A stretch of DNA of 64,000 bases, from NCBI GenBank assembly GCA_946406115.1, contig OX291543.1, forward strand, positions 28,236,815 to 28,300,814. Reading direction: 5' to 3'. Below, piece by piece: positions 11,966 through 25,789 of this stretch. Below the pieces are notes generated by a model, which was given only the letters and a program-made list of their open reading frames with translations, was not told the origin of the DNA and made no database searches. Source of the DNA: Apoda limacodes. Taxonomy: Eukaryota; Arthropoda; Insecta; Lepidoptera; Limacodidae. The position numbers were made by a program, and so were the translations under genes. Within the stretch, counting starts at the first letter, position 1; each line of letters begins with the position of its first letter.

Positions 11966-13964
11966 CGATTTAGGAAAATTAGACCTTAGCTAAGTAAGTA
12001 AAAGTAGTAGGTATCTCGGTACTATTAAAATTGATTAGTAGGTATCTTACTATTATAAAAAATATTTAGTTAGTAAGTATCTCGGTACTTTAAATGGCTT
12101 TTAAATGTACCTACTTTTAAAGGCAATGACTAGTATACTTTGTTCCTGAATGTAATTGGCGCTTAAGTTTTCTTGTTTTTTTATTACTTTTGTTTCTATT
12201 ACTATTTAATTTTGATGAGGTTTGCAATTGAAACAAGTAAATTATAATATAATAAATGCGAAATTTTGTGATTTAGTATGTTTGTTAACCCTTTATGGCA
12301 CTACAACTGAATCTGAAATGAAATTTTGAATGAATAGCCAGCTATAGCTTGCAAATAGTAGGTAAAATTCCTTGTTTTACGGCCATCAATTGTACATAGC
12401 ATGGGCAGAGCCGCGGGTAAAGCTATAAGTTATTAAAGGATACGTGTAATACCTAGAGGGTAGGTATATCTCACATGTGTTATTACGTTACAATAATAGC
12501 AGATACTTGTATGATAAAAAATGTTAACATTGCAAAACTGGTGAGGTTGTTCCTCCTTTCTTCCTTGCTCTGTATCAGAGGTTCTCAGATATTTTTCTCA
12601 TAGACCACTTTCAAAATTAAGCTGGTTCCGGTAGACCCCCTGTAGTTACATTTCTACCATATTCCCAAAATTCGAAAAAAAATGTGAAGATCTAAATCTA
12701 ACTATGGAAATTTTGCTCTATATCTAAATAAGGAATATGCTAGTTTTTGCAAGTAACAGACGCTGAGCTTCTTAAAATATTATCTGCCTACATTGATAGG
12801 AAAAGTCAAGCCAACATTTTAGTTCGTCACTTTCGAAAACGGATAAATTTTCGTGGAAATTTAGAGTCTCTACTTAACACTTAGAAACTACTGCTCTATA
12901 TAAACCTAAGATTTTAATACTGCTTACTTTCTTAAGTTGCGGAAGTCTATTGCAGTTTCAAAGTTTATTGCACCTCTAGAAGAAAATATTGTCGCAATTT
13001 GACTTGACTTTTTCTAACGACCTAATAATTTTCTCTTCAACAGATCGCTAGACAGTCCATTCTACAAATGCAAAAAATTGCATCCAATTACTACCACTTG
13101 CTACACTACAACTTTCCCAAACGAACTCATATTTGCGTTTCATAAAATAAATTATAAAGCGTGTTGCTAACAAATAAAAATTTGTTATTTATTAGCTTAT
13201 AAAATATCGCTGACTGAGCGCACGAACTCAGTTCGTGATCAAAACCAGGTCAGATTAGGGAATAATTAATATAATAAAAAAAAAAACGACTGTTATATGA
13301 CCTAACATCACGTTGACTGACGATAACGAATGCCTAAGCGAGTATGTTTTTCCTACATACACTTCACACATCCAGCAACATCACTGTAGTTATGTACCTA
13401 CCTTCCCACCTATCAATATAACTATATAATAATCCAATCGATGTTTACGGAAAAATCATGCACATGCAGTCAGATACTAACAAAAAAATCGATAGTGTAA
13501 TGACCTAACATCATTGACCAACAATGACGTAGCGAGTCAGACCTATCTACATCACAGACGTCGACATCACCATAGCTCAAGTATTTAATGATTAATCGAC
13601 TCAAACGTCATTATCATCAAAACAAAAGAGCAAAAAGCAAGTGGATTAAACACAAATAACGTCAGTTACATTGATAGACTTCTAAGATTTTTAATTACGA
13701 CTTAGCAGTGTCAGATAGACTATCGCCATAAGTGACGTTACCTTGTCTGAGAACTACGTAAACAATTGAAAGATTAAGGGCGTGCATTATGACTCACCAT
13801 AACCTGTCAAAGAGTATTCCTATCTTGGTTAAAAAAAATCTATAAATTATAGAGATATTACACGTCTGTTAATAATGTTAATAGGATAAATAGGAAATGA
13901 AAAGAATAAAAATTAAAAATAGGAGTTTCTTAGTTCAATGTGATCCGTTTTTCAATATAATATA

Positions 13965-13995
13965 TTCAATTCAATTCAATTCAATATAATAAATG
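13965..13995. repeat. (TTCAA)n microsatellite
   Basis: Four tandem TTCAA units flanked by ATATAATA on both sides. Confidence 0.7.
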
Positions 13996-15654
13996 ACATT
14001 GACCCCGCAAGGAGCGCCTTATTTTATTTCTTTTTTTAGTTATTTCTTTGTAAAGGCATCAGCCAAAGTTCAGTTATAATAAAATTTAACATTTTATTTA
14101 AAGAATATGTCCGCATTAGATGTGAGTCGTAAATCGATTTATGACTTATTTTAAAGATCACGCGAAAGTATTTGCGGATCTTTTAGCATAATTCAATAAA
14201 ACAATACTCATTTGCTCTACATCTGATAAGGTATGCATATCTAAATACTTGTACAGTCACTTGGCTTTAAACTCCAGTAAAGTTCACGACCCACAAATGA
14301 TCAGTCATCACTCATCACTGATGACGTCACGTATCAAAACTGCGTAAGCAATAAAAACTGTAGGTAGGATGTAAGGTAGCACTGTAGGTGTGACTCATTT
14401 AGATCTGTCTCAAAAAGAAAAATTAAAAGCTATTAAGAAGTGTGACGAATTCCAGCCTCCCGTATAAACTTGCTTTCGAAAAGATCATATGAAAATACTC
14501 TTGAGAGCTCTCTTTGACTACTCAAGGCATTTGTCAAGCTTTGTCAAGTCTTCTCGTTACCCGTAATGACCCCCACGACCCCCTCTCTCGGACTTTGCAC
14601 GGTTGTATTACTATGGAGCCCAGGCAGAGCAATCAGTTGATTTGTGGGAACTCCGCGGTTTCAAATGCGTTACAAAGCTTGATAAATCCTCCCTTTTTAA
14701 TAAAATTAGATCCTTAAAAGATTTTATTTGTATTCTTAAATATTTAATCGAAAATTCAAATTTGGGTACCTATAATTTCCCGCATGTTTGAACGTACCCT
14801 AAAAGTATTGAGGAAAACACTAGAAGGACGAAAATTAATATAAGACTGAAACTAATATAGAACTACAAACCACTGAGACTACAAACATATAGATAGACTA
14901 ACACTTACAAACATGAATGTATGTTATAATAAAAATTTGATTTGTCCCACTATGTTAAAAAAAATGCAAACAAATGCGCACTTTTTTGTCACGTGATGTT
15001 TTTGTTTCTCGTTTAGCTTTACTTGCAAGGCGATTGTCTTATTGCAGTGGTGAACGTCCGCATGTCCCTTGCCACGCACGTAGTTAAATGGTGAACAACA
15101 CCTACGGGCACAGGAATGGTGATTGAAATTGACTTGAAAATAATCAGCATTGAAATTGAACAATTACTTGACGTTTAGCGAACCTTTGAATTTGACCTTG
15201 TTTAGTGTCACAAATAGTCACAATATGACTCGACCGGTTCCACGGTGACGTCAGGCCAACGTGGGTATTGACGTAGTATAGTGCGAAATGCGCAGTCATT
15301 TCGGTAATTGCGACATGAATTTTCTAGTTCTACGTAAAGAGTTAAATCCCCATTCCCTAGCTTTTAGTGAAATAGCGGACATCGACGTGATTTCCATAGA
15401 AATAAACGCAGTGTTTGAGGTAGTGTTATGGGATTGTCGCATGAGTCACAACGTATAATATAGGTACTTGTGACGCAATGATACTTTTATCATAAAGATT
15501 CTCATTCTTTAGAGAAGGAGAGAAAGAGAAGAGAAAGAGAAGTAAAGAGATCAAAAGGCGGGCCCCATGCGATAGGGCATTCTATCGAAAAATCCATTTT
15601 AAATCTTAAATATACTAATCCAGGCTAATATTATTGTATGTTACAAATTTATTG

Positions 15655-15735
15655 ATAATGTTGATGGTGGCCTAATGGTTTTGGCGTCTGCCTCATGTTC
15701 TGAGAGACGGACGTTCGAACCCGGCGTGTCAATAA
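15655..15735 (+). repeat. tRNA-like SINE head
   Basis: GTGGCCTAATGGTTTTGGCG (A-box region) and ACGTTCGAACCCGG (B box). A different SINE family from the copy at 32333. Confidence 0.5.
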
Positions 15736-15825
15736 GCCTCTTTCTCAAATCTTAAGTACTTTGTTCTTTAATAGTATAATACTACATTGTTATACATACA
15801 TTGTTATACATATGATACTAACTGC

Positions 15826-15975
15826 CTTTTCGGTTAATGAACATTTTGGTAAGGAAACTTATGTGAAGTCTACACTCCGCAGCACCTCGAGTGGTAAATT
15901 ATGGCCCAAATCCCCCTTGCCTAAGAGTATTCCGGTACCCAACAGTGGGGAATTATGCACGTATGGAGGGTGGGT
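15826..15975 (+). repeat. Dispersed repeat fragment (TTATGTGAAGTCCAC family)
   Basis: Diverged copy of the sequence at 178-245 and 23096-23272, ending in CAGTGGGGAATTATGCACGT before GGAGGGTGGG. Confidence 0.55.
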
Positions 15976-16908
15976 TTTCATTTAAGAATAATACAAGGTT
16001 GAGGCTCAACGCAATGAAATAGGAATTAATAGTAGGAATCCCTGTTCTAGAGAACAAAATATATGTATGTAAATAGGGATAAAGCAATTGCATTGACTAT
16101 TACTGTTTATATTTAAATTGCCAGCTGACTCTTTTTTTTTTAGGTAGTCTAATGCCTTCATTAGTGCGCAACACCCCATCGGGTCCTACATTTTTTAGCC
16201 AGCCTATTTTTGTGTCCTGATTTAGGTCTTACAGACTCCGATTTCCAATACGAGGCCTCTGTCTCAAAACACATCTTCTCCTTCAAGCTTGAACTCAGCA
16301 ACAATAGTCAGCGTTGTCACGTTACTTTAAGCGGGATTTTCGATGGTCGTAAAAAAAAGGGATACTTTACATATAAGCACATACCTAATGCTAATTGACA
16401 AGTTCATGCAGGTCACACACATGATACATAGTTCCATGATATGACATCATGAGCTAAAAATAACTTGTCATTGTTAGAATACGCTATTTTGTTATAAAAT
16501 TCATTATACATTTTACTGAAAATAAAAATTACCTAAATACTGTATACAATATCTTTCAAAGCTGTTATATCCGCGTAGCTTATTGTTGTGTAGATTGATT
16601 TCTAAAAAGCGTAATTTTAACTGTCCCACACGTCACACCGAAATTAGGTTTTCATCACAAAAAAGTCATTCCGCTACAGTGAAATAAAAAATTAGTAAAT
16701 CCCCTGCACAACAAAACGCTATCATAAAAAGTAGAAATTAAGTTGTTCCGAGGACCATCTTCAGAGTCCATGATTTGATGATTTTGTTTTTTTTTGTCCT
16801 TTAAGGAGCTGTGGGTCTATTCCTATATGAACATTGCGACCAACACATAGTATATATACATTCACATACATATTTCAACACAAATGTTGATTTGCTGATA
16901 TTTTCAAG

Positions 16909-17507
16909 TAAGGTACCTGAGTGTAATAAGGCCTGTCGGCTAATAAGGCCTTTCCCCTAAATTTTAACACAAGAAAAGTGCAAAAATATCATAATATGGG
17001 AAACAATGATAAAATGTTATTTAGTCTAAGAAACGAGAAAGAAAAATCAAAATATTATCATAGATCTTCGACAAAAAAATGATTTTGCACAGTGCGAGTA
17101 ATAAAGCCTACGTGCAGCATCCAAATTTTTACATAACTCGGAAGATTATTGATTTCTATTGTAAAACACATTTGTAATTCAACTTTTTTAGCGCCAGTCT
17201 CTTTCACTTTAAATAAAAAAGCGTTATTCCAAGTGTCAGGATCAAATAAAATTTAATTAAGTTATTCTGTTATTTATTGAAACATAGGCTTTATTACACA
17301 CCTAGGGACATATTACCCGCACTTGTCTCAATTTCTTTCAATTCATTTAGAAATTTAAAATAACAAGGTAAAAATATATTTCTCTACCGAGAAACTGCAG
17401 TTCCATTATAACAATACAAAAAATGTTACGTAGTTCGGAAAGACTAAATAATTGATTAAATAAATAAATTTAAAATTAGAAAGGCCTTATTACCCGCAGT
17501 TACCTTA
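16909..17507. mobile_element. Non-autonomous DNA element with AAGGTA terminal inverted repeats
   Basis: Left end TAAGGTACCTGAGTGTAATA then AGGCCT; right end AGGCCT then TATTACCCGCAGTTACCTTA, an imperfect inverted repeat of about 30 bp. Sub-terminal TAATAAGGCC words recur inside in both orientations. Confidence 0.6.
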
Positions 17508-19357
17508 TATATAATACAGTAAATACTCCACCCCCCCCTCTCAAGTACTCAAAACCTATAAGTTGAGATATGTTTTTTGTCAATGGAATTCAGTTCACGC
17601 TTTTTTCTACTGCCTGGTGGACTATAGGTAATTTTTAAAAATAAGGAAAATCGGTTTGAGTTTAAGGAAATGAATAACGTAACGCATTTGGTATGTATAA
17701 AGTCGTGCAGCTTCACCGCCTTCTTGGGTAATTTGTGTTCGCGAGTGACTTCTACTAGTTACACGCTTGTGAATGCATATCTTTTAATCTAAACAGATTT
17801 TACAAAGTTTGTTTAGGATAACCCAAGACGATTTTTGTATTAAGTAGACCGATCGGCTTTGATACCAAATCTCACAGTCATTTGTGTTCAGTCTGCGTCT
17901 CGATAAATATTTACTTAGCTACCATTCTTTGAAAGCATTGCTTGTGTCCAACAGCACTTAAAAGTAGCAGCGGCTTTGTTAGCCGATCAAACGAAAATGC
18001 AAATAATTTGTATGCCGCATCATAGTATTCTTAGTTAAATTGGAATTGTTTGGCTTATAAAGCGCTTAAGCAATTTTATTTATCTGTTAGCAGAATCCAA
18101 TGGATATCGGTTGAAGAACTAATAAAGTGCGGCATTCTTGCCGTCTCCTTGGCGCCGAGATTTGAGAGCGTGTCGGCAAATATTTGAACCCAGCAAGCCA
18201 TCTTGACTAATGATTTACATATGTTGGCAATTTTTTTAACAGTCTTTCTCGGAAAAGATAAAGATTTACCTTAATATGTTAATACAATCATAAGCTTAAA
18301 AGTAAAAAGTATAAAACTTTTACTTTATTTACCTACTATAAAACTTCTACCTTCTAATACAATAAAATAAATGTCATTGAATCATAAAATACCTGTCGAA
18401 GGATTTTAAACTGATAACCAGGTAATAAATAGTTTCTTTTACTAAATATCTTTCGGCATATCTCAAGAAACAGCACTCGAAGTAACAAAAGATTTAAAAA
18501 CAATAGCTACTCGAAGATGCGTGGTAAGTTTTTGTTGGACCAAAAAAACGTGTCAGTGTCGGAGGGTTGGTAAAGCAGGCATAAAAGCAAGTACCTGCTT
18601 TAAGACAAGTGCGTGCTGAAATAAACAAAAGGAAGATCGTACTTGAGACAGTTACACGTCCCAGGGGCGGAGATTACAATGTGGCGCCAAGTTTTTGCCA
18701 CTAGTTGCCGAGATGATGGACATTGTCGCCAAGAGGTGTTGGGACAAACGATGAAAACGTCTGGTGGTCTGGTCTCTGTACTTAAATCTTCAAGTGTTTC
18801 GAACGAAAGCTCCCTTTATGCCCTGGAGAATACGAACAGAAAAATAATGTAGCAATCAATCTACTGAGAAACAACGGCTCGAAAATATTTACAGGATATA
18901 ATAGTAATAAATATCGGTTATTTTAAAATATTTTCAACGGTTTTTTGCCTGTAAAATGAAAAATGAAACTGTCGGATTTATATTTTTTTTGTGGCTCAAT
19001 CATGTATTAGCAGCTGTAGTTTAGTAAGTAGATTACTTTTTAAATTTAGTCTAAAGTTAGTCACATATTTCGATTCTTGTTTTTTATATAGGTTCATTAT
19101 ACGTTGTGTACGTTACATTCAAAAAAATACTTGAAGATATTAATTGTTTCAGAAGATTATCAACAAAGAATAAATAAATGATTTAAGTTATTACTGTAGT
19201 TCATACTACTAATTCTTTAAATGATTCTTGGGTAACACACTTAAAAATTAATACATGGGCAGACCTAGCTTTGGTCGGTATTTTTTTTTAAATCATTAAG
19301 AGCCGTTTCCGACATACGTCAATACATATTTATGTCTCCCTAAAATTGTAAATACCG

Positions 19358-19587
19358 TCGGATTATAATCTATCCCGCGAAATTATACACTGTCGAAAGA
19401 TTGTGAACCGTAACACAATGCTTACAAAAAATATTGTAAAAATTTTTAGATTGTAATATGAAAATTGTTTCGTTGATACCTGAACCTAACCCAACCAACA
19501 TGACTTACACAGTGCCATTTCTATAAGCAATATGTTACGGTTCACAATCTTTAGTCAGTCTACAATCACGCGAGATAGATTATAATC
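19358..19587. mobile_element. Second MITE with long terminal inverted repeats
   Basis: Left arm GATTATAATCTATCCCGCGA and GATTGTGAACCGTAACA; right arm TGTTACGGTTCACAATC and CGCGAGATAGATTATAATC. The interior (GAACCTAAC then ACTTACACAGTGCCATTTCT) matches the interior of the MITE at 10421-10706. Confidence 0.7.
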
Positions 19588-21479
19588 AAATATATCTACA
19601 TATACATGTACAAGAATTGCTCGTTAAAATGTAAAAGGTTTGTGATCTCTGTAAGTACCAGGAAAATATCTATTTTTCTAATTCAGTTTTGAATTATGAA
19701 GACCTCAATGATTTCATCTGAAAGTGGTTTTTACGTCTAAAAAGTTCATCCATTAAATTTTGCCAAACTCCTCATTTGCGGTTAGAACATGGAGCATACG
19801 GACTCAATGCGGCATATCCGGGGGTTTTATCAACTCAAATTCCCGGCCGGAAATTTTAATCATTCCAGCATTTTCCTCATACTAGTAATTCTATTGTGTA
19901 ACACAAAGCAACATGTAATTGGCGCAGACAATGTTTTCAATGTGTAATTAGTTTATCATTCAGTAATAGTCTAACCGGTAGTCACTACCGGTTTAATTGA
20001 TTGTAAAAAATTTAATTATGATTACTTACTGTGAATCATAGATCCGCGTAAATTCTAATCGCATCCAAGACATCGTAAGAATAAAATTGTTTTCATCACA
20101 CTTACCCGGAAACAGTATAATTATGTGCAAGTAAACCGGGTGCTATGGCCTTTATCAATCCTTCTACGGCTTTTCCGCGTCTATTCTATCAAATATGTAT
20201 AAAAGCTGTACTGTGGTTCTAAATAAGTTGCGTAGATATGTTTAAGTATGTTTTATCTTCAGCCAAAACTTTTTGATTCATAAATTGTCTAGATACGTAT
20301 ATTATTACTATTTCCGCCATTTCGATTGTGTTTCTGGGAGTTTATTGATTTATTCATCTTATATTTTTATATGTTTATGCGCAAATATGATGTAAAACAT
20401 TGTGTGTAACACGGGCGGAAATTACAAAGTCGAGTCATTAAGGCCTTCGGCCGGAGGCTTAACTTTGGCCTTCGTCCTTAGGATTCTAAATAGCTTCTCG
20501 TTAGTAATTTTCTAATTACCACTCTTAAAACACAATGCACTAAAACGTGTTTCTTATTACTTCAGGTAAAATTTGTATCTGGGATCTACAAAATGTAGAT
20601 TGTTAAAGACCATTTTATTTTAAATATAGGTGTAAACACCATTGAATGGAAGAACCTTTTTGTTGTCTAGTCTGTTGAAGTGTTTTTGGAATTCCACGAA
20701 GAATATTTGGGTTTAAACCCCTTTTTATTGTTAGATACGCGAAAATGGTTATATCCACGTGCTGTTATGGCCGACAAACGAATCTCTTGTAATTTTATAG
20801 TCCACTCATTATTGTCAAGGACCCGCTAGAAATAAATAAAACCTTTTCGAAAAGCCGCAAAAGGTATTGTATGAATAGAAAAAGATTTTAAAAGTCATAT
20901 TTTACAGAAATTGAGACCGAATTTTATGGCTGATTTAATTAGACATTTAACAGTTTTGGTTAAATGGTTTCATCTTTGCGTTTTTTGAGGTTTTCAGTTT
21001 TATAGTTATTCAAAATAATATTATGACAATAAGAACAAATAATGTGAATTTTGGTAAAAACTTTTTATTTTAAAAAATTAGGTTTCTTATTTTAATTTCA
21101 TCTAAGGTTTTCTTGTGAAAATTGCAATTGTTGTTAGGTAGAGATTTTGGGTTGGATGTAATAATTATATTCAATTAAAATATCTATCAATTAATTAGAC
21201 ATTTGTTTGGCTATGGATTGGAGTCGAAATTTATTTCCACTTTGCCTTGGGCAAAATTTAGAAGCTGTCTACATGCCTCGATTTTACTTGTTTACCTACT
21301 TTATTGTAAATTTATCATAGCGAAAAAATAAACTGAATTAACTTTACAAGGTAGGTAATAGGGTTAAACTAATATTTCTTTATTTCCTTAAAACAATAAA
21401 ATGTAATGAAATCTCTACTATTGATTCTCTTAGAATATGTTTAGAAATGACGTAAAAAAACATCAACTTTAAAATAAAA

Positions 21480-21835
21480 ATTTATCTTCTATAGCGCAGG
21501 CATAACAATTTTTAAACCAAACTTTTTCATTATATCTTGTTTCAGTGGATTTCTATTTCGCAGGCATAAGGATTGCTAAGCCAAACTTTTTTCATTATGC
21601 CATTAGATTAGAATTATATCTTGTTTTAGTGGATTTCTATTTCGCAGGCATAAGAATTGCTAAGCCAAACTATTTAATTATGCCATTAGGTTAGAATTAA
21701 ATCGTGTTTAAGTGGATTATTATTTCACAGGCATAAGGATTGTTAAGCCAAACTTTTTTATTGTGCCATTAGGTTAGAATTATATCATGTTTCAGTAGAT
21801 TTCTATATTAGATTAAAATAATATCGTGTTTATAA
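21480..21835 (+). repeat. Tandem repeat, about 84-bp unit, four copies
   Basis: CGCAGGCATA (or CACAGGCATA) starts units at 21495, 21559, 21643 and 21726. Each unit continues AAGGATTGCTAAGCCAAACT, then ATTATGCCATTAGGTTAGAA. The first unit lacks about 20 bp. Units differ by substitutions, so the array is not recent. Confidence 0.75.
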
Positions 21836-23095
21836 GTCGAAGATGCATTTTAAAAATTAAGTTTAAAAAACGTATAAAGAGTTCAAAAGAGTTCTAATAA
21901 CATTATATCAATAAGTAAAAGACGAAGGTAATATAGAATAATAACATCTAGGTACTCGTAGGTAGATGATCACCGGACGCGTCCAAAGTCCGGAGGCGGT
22001 TTCGTGTACTCTGATTAATATCTGAGCAGGTTATCGGGTAGTCCGACGTATTTACGGCCCCGGTATTAATTTGCTGTAATCATCCGGACACGACTCCGCC
22101 GCCGTTGACGCCGACGCTACAGCCTCCAAACACATATCTCTTTAATCTCTTTAATGACTACCGGTCATTCCTTTTTTACGCCGTCACTGTATTAGATCGA
22201 ACTGGGTTTTTTTTGATTGGATGTTTTGTTGTAACTACAGATTATTTAGATTCATTATAAATGTGATTCGGTTTTTAAGAGGTCTTTGTTCTATGTCTTA
22301 CACACAAATATAAAACATATTCAAATTGTTTGCTGTTTTGGTGTGAATTCGATAAACGTCTTACTCGTCGTAGTGACAGGCTGGAACCTCCGCTATTCAG
22401 GACGCAAGGTGAAATCGAAATCCCCAGGCCACCACTGATTTTCCAGAAAAGAAACGACAAAAAAAAATGCACTTTTGAAAGTTTAAAAGTTTCAAAAATG
22501 ATAGTTATATCGATCTAATGACAACAAAATAATATATGTTTGGCCATCCTTCCACCTTCCGCGATGACGTCATAGACCGTACTTGTTGGTTTTGACCGCA
22601 ATTGTGCACTGAAAATCACGGTCTCGGGAGCCGATCACTACAACTCGCGCTATCATCAAAAGATTTGTTGCTTTTCAAAGAAATAAATTGTTTTTGACAG
22701 ATTAGAGTCTAAACTTAATTTTGACGCAAAAGATCGATTTATTTATGACGTATAAGAGTGCCGAAATGCCGATACTTAAACTTAATAGACAGAAATAAAG
22801 TTAAAACTACAAGTATTAATTCCATTTATGATCAACAAATATCTATAACCAATATAGAAAGGTGTCGTGCTTATCGAACTAAGAAGAAAAAAGAGCGGCG
22901 AACTCGAAAATTGCAGCCTTCTACATCAACCAGACCGTATTCGAATGTACTTTCGATGGACGTTTCCGTGGACGGTCCAAAGGTAGGTATACATATTGCA
23001 GAAAATACCTTTAAGTTTACTCGCCCCTGTTCAAGGATACGCATTAATAGTGGAGGCATCAAATATCATCTATCATTTATTTATTTACACCACTG

Positions 23096-23272
23096 GATTT
23101 TCGGTGAAGGAAAACATCGTGAGCAAACGTCAAGAAGAAAAAATAGACTTATGTGAAGTCCACAATCCGCACTGGGTCCGCGTGTGGACTAGGGCCCAAA
23201 TCACCCTCGCTTATGAGGGTAGGCTGTCCCGCAACAGTGGGGACGTACGAGTATGAAGGCTGGCAAGACAAG
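23096..23272 (+). repeat. Dispersed repeat, longest copy of the TTATGTGAAGTCCAC family
   Basis: Starts with TTTTCGGTGAAGGAAAACAT, runs through TTATGTGAAGTCCACAATCC and ends at CAGTGGGGACGTACGAGTAT. It reads like the 3' end of a lepidopteran LINE. Confidence 0.6.
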
Positions 23273-24049
23273 ACATCATATTTACATTCAAGTCGTTACT
23301 TTGAAAAGAATTGAGGTTTTTTATTTTGCTGGACTATTCATCAACCCTTTAAGATAACCACAAGTATCAATTTCAATTATTTATTCGGATTTTTCGGGTA
23401 GAAAATTTAGAATCTATATTAAATAAAACTTTCTTCTATAAGAGGATACGATTCGCGGCGCCTCGCAGCGGGCTTCATACAAACGAATTTCTCATTTGTT
23501 TTTGACATTTACTGATCAATCACTGTGATATTTCTTATTCATAATACTAAGCCAAATACCTATGTCTGTAGTTTCCCAAAATCTAGTAAAATGTTTTAAT
23601 TAACTAGAAATCTTTTTTTAAACCATTTGTATGAAAAACTAGAATTCTGTAAAAAAATCGTTTGTATGAAGCACGCTGAGAGACGCTCCGAATCGTATCC
23701 TCTTAAGGTCTGGTCGGTTATTTTTGTGTAAGAAGTATATTGTGTAGGTAAGTTAAAAGCTGTATAACATAAAATTATAATAGGTAGTATAGTTATAATT
23801 ATAAAAAAGCTTAAATTAGAGTCCGTTTATGTGACTGTTTACTATATCCTAAAAAGGACTATTACTCCTTTGATGCCTGTGATGTCTAGTAACTATGTTT
23901 AAATGCATTTATTTTAAGTACTTTGATGAAATATTTTTTTCAGATTTTTTTAAGGTTCACTATTTAAGTAGCTTACTGGACGAGGCGCAAGAGTAACTTT
24001 GGGGTCGTACCAGTCATGTGTTAGAAGGCTGTGCAATACTTACAAAGGA

Positions 24050-24310
24050 ACTTTCTACTCTTGCCCCGCTCAACATCGGTTGGAAGTTCATCTTCACTTT
24101 ATAGAACCTGACATTTTCTTAGAGCATCCTTACGCAAACGCTCAGGTTGTGGAATGACATCCTTAATGAAATTTTATTCGTGATATATAAATAAACAAAA
24201 ACATCACGACACTTATCCTTGAAGTGTTTGGCCATAGATACACCTACCTTCCATACCGTTCTAAAGGTGACAAGGGGTTGGCCTACCGCCGTGCATGGGG
24301 GACATCAGGA
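24050..24310 (+). repeat. LINE 3' fragment, diverged
   Basis: GGTTGTGGAATGACATCC followed downstream by CCGTTCTAAAGGTGACAAGG and GCCTACCGCCGTGCATGGGG, similar in order to the other LINE tails here. Confidence 0.4.
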
Positions 24311-25713
24311 ATAAACTAGATTCGAGATAACTTTTACTTTTACAGACTTTGTATCATGTTAATTTATTTAAGTTTGACAATTTATTAGCTTCGGAAATCA
24401 AAAGGGAAGGGTTTAATGGATATTTTAAACAGTATCGCTGTTTTAATGAAGCGGTTTCTTACATTTGACTAAGGTTTCTGAACCAGTGGTCTCTGCTCTA
24501 GAAGAGGTCCCAGAAGTTTTAAATAAATTATTCACTGATATAACATGATTAGGGCCCAACAAAACTTTAAAGTCAGTTATCAGAAAATCACCGCAAAAAA
24601 AATTTTGTAAATGATAAGGACCATTTACTGAAATTGTATCATTCAAACCCTATCTTCCCCATCATCATTATATCATTCAAACCCTGGATTAGATAGATCA
24701 TCAAAAGAAATAAGAAATGGGATTTGAGAATGTATGTATAATAATGTACAGGGTTATACAGGGTTCCGTATATTATTTTCTGATGAGAATTGGTAATCGA
24801 AAAAAGAATAAACTGCGACAAACAGACACCGAGTTTAACAAGTATTCAAATTTTATAATGTAACTAAATTACCTACTCCAAAATGATGCACCAGCTTCTT
24901 ATCCAGCCACTTTTGGCTACCTCATTCAGGTCATCGGTCCACCTGGCTGGGAGCTATCCACTTTGTGCTTACCAATCCGTTGTCTTCACTCTAAGACTAT
25001 TTAATAAGTATAATATCTATAATTATTTTTATTATATCACAAATATAATAATAAAAAGGGGGTGATTGTTTTTCTAAAACTTCTAAAAACTCTAATGGCT
25101 TTATAAGTTGATTACCTTAAAAAAATTAAAAGGTTTTATGCAGCTTTTTAGCCTGATAAAGCCTGGGCATTTTTTTGGCTACACAAACATTTTTCTCAAG
25201 ATGCTGCAATGTAATTCTTTTTATGACCCAAAAGTGTGTCAATAACATTAGGCTGAGCTTAATTACATGTTTTTATACCACCTGAAAGGTAAGCATTGGG
25301 AAAATATGGATTCTCATTAGTTACAAGTTAATTGCCTTAAATTGGTTCTTTATGTTTTTATACGAAGGATTTTATTTGATTTCTAAAAAACGGACCAATA
25401 ATAAGTATTTTAAATGAGTCTTATATGATGATTGGCTATAATGAATAGGTTAATGGGTGCTGCTGTAAACCTTATTAGTATAAATGATTGAGAAAAGGTT
25501 TTTTGATTGCTTAAATATTTCGACCTGGCTTTACTTTAGTGGTTGTTTGATTAGCTTCGATTCCTTACGATTTAATCATCAATAGATTTGCTTGCTACTG
25601 GTCAAGAAGTTTAAAGTTATAAGGATTATTTTTAAACCCCACGGAATGTTCCCGAGAGAGAAAGAGAGAGAGAGAGTTGACATCCTTATACACTCAGTTG
25701 GGATGATATCTTG

Positions 25714-25714
<1 letters not shown>

Positions 25715-25744
<30 letters not shown>

Positions 25745-25747
25745 TCT

Positions 25748-25789
<42 letters not shown>

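Larger units (their letters stand above)
11966..16908. other. Gene-free AT-rich stretch
   Basis: Contains two diverged segments sharing GACCTAACATCA near 13300 and 13503, a microsatellite near 13970, CREs at 14322 and 15246, a purine-rich run at about 15510-15555 and SINE/LINE pieces. No gene recognised. Confidence 0.5.

Noticed and set aside
22758..23156. 132-codon plus-strand frame with ERCRAYRTKKKKERR
   Set aside because: The N-terminal basic stretch may be a transposon protein relic, but the C-terminal third is the dispersed repeat at 23096. Too weak to call a gene.
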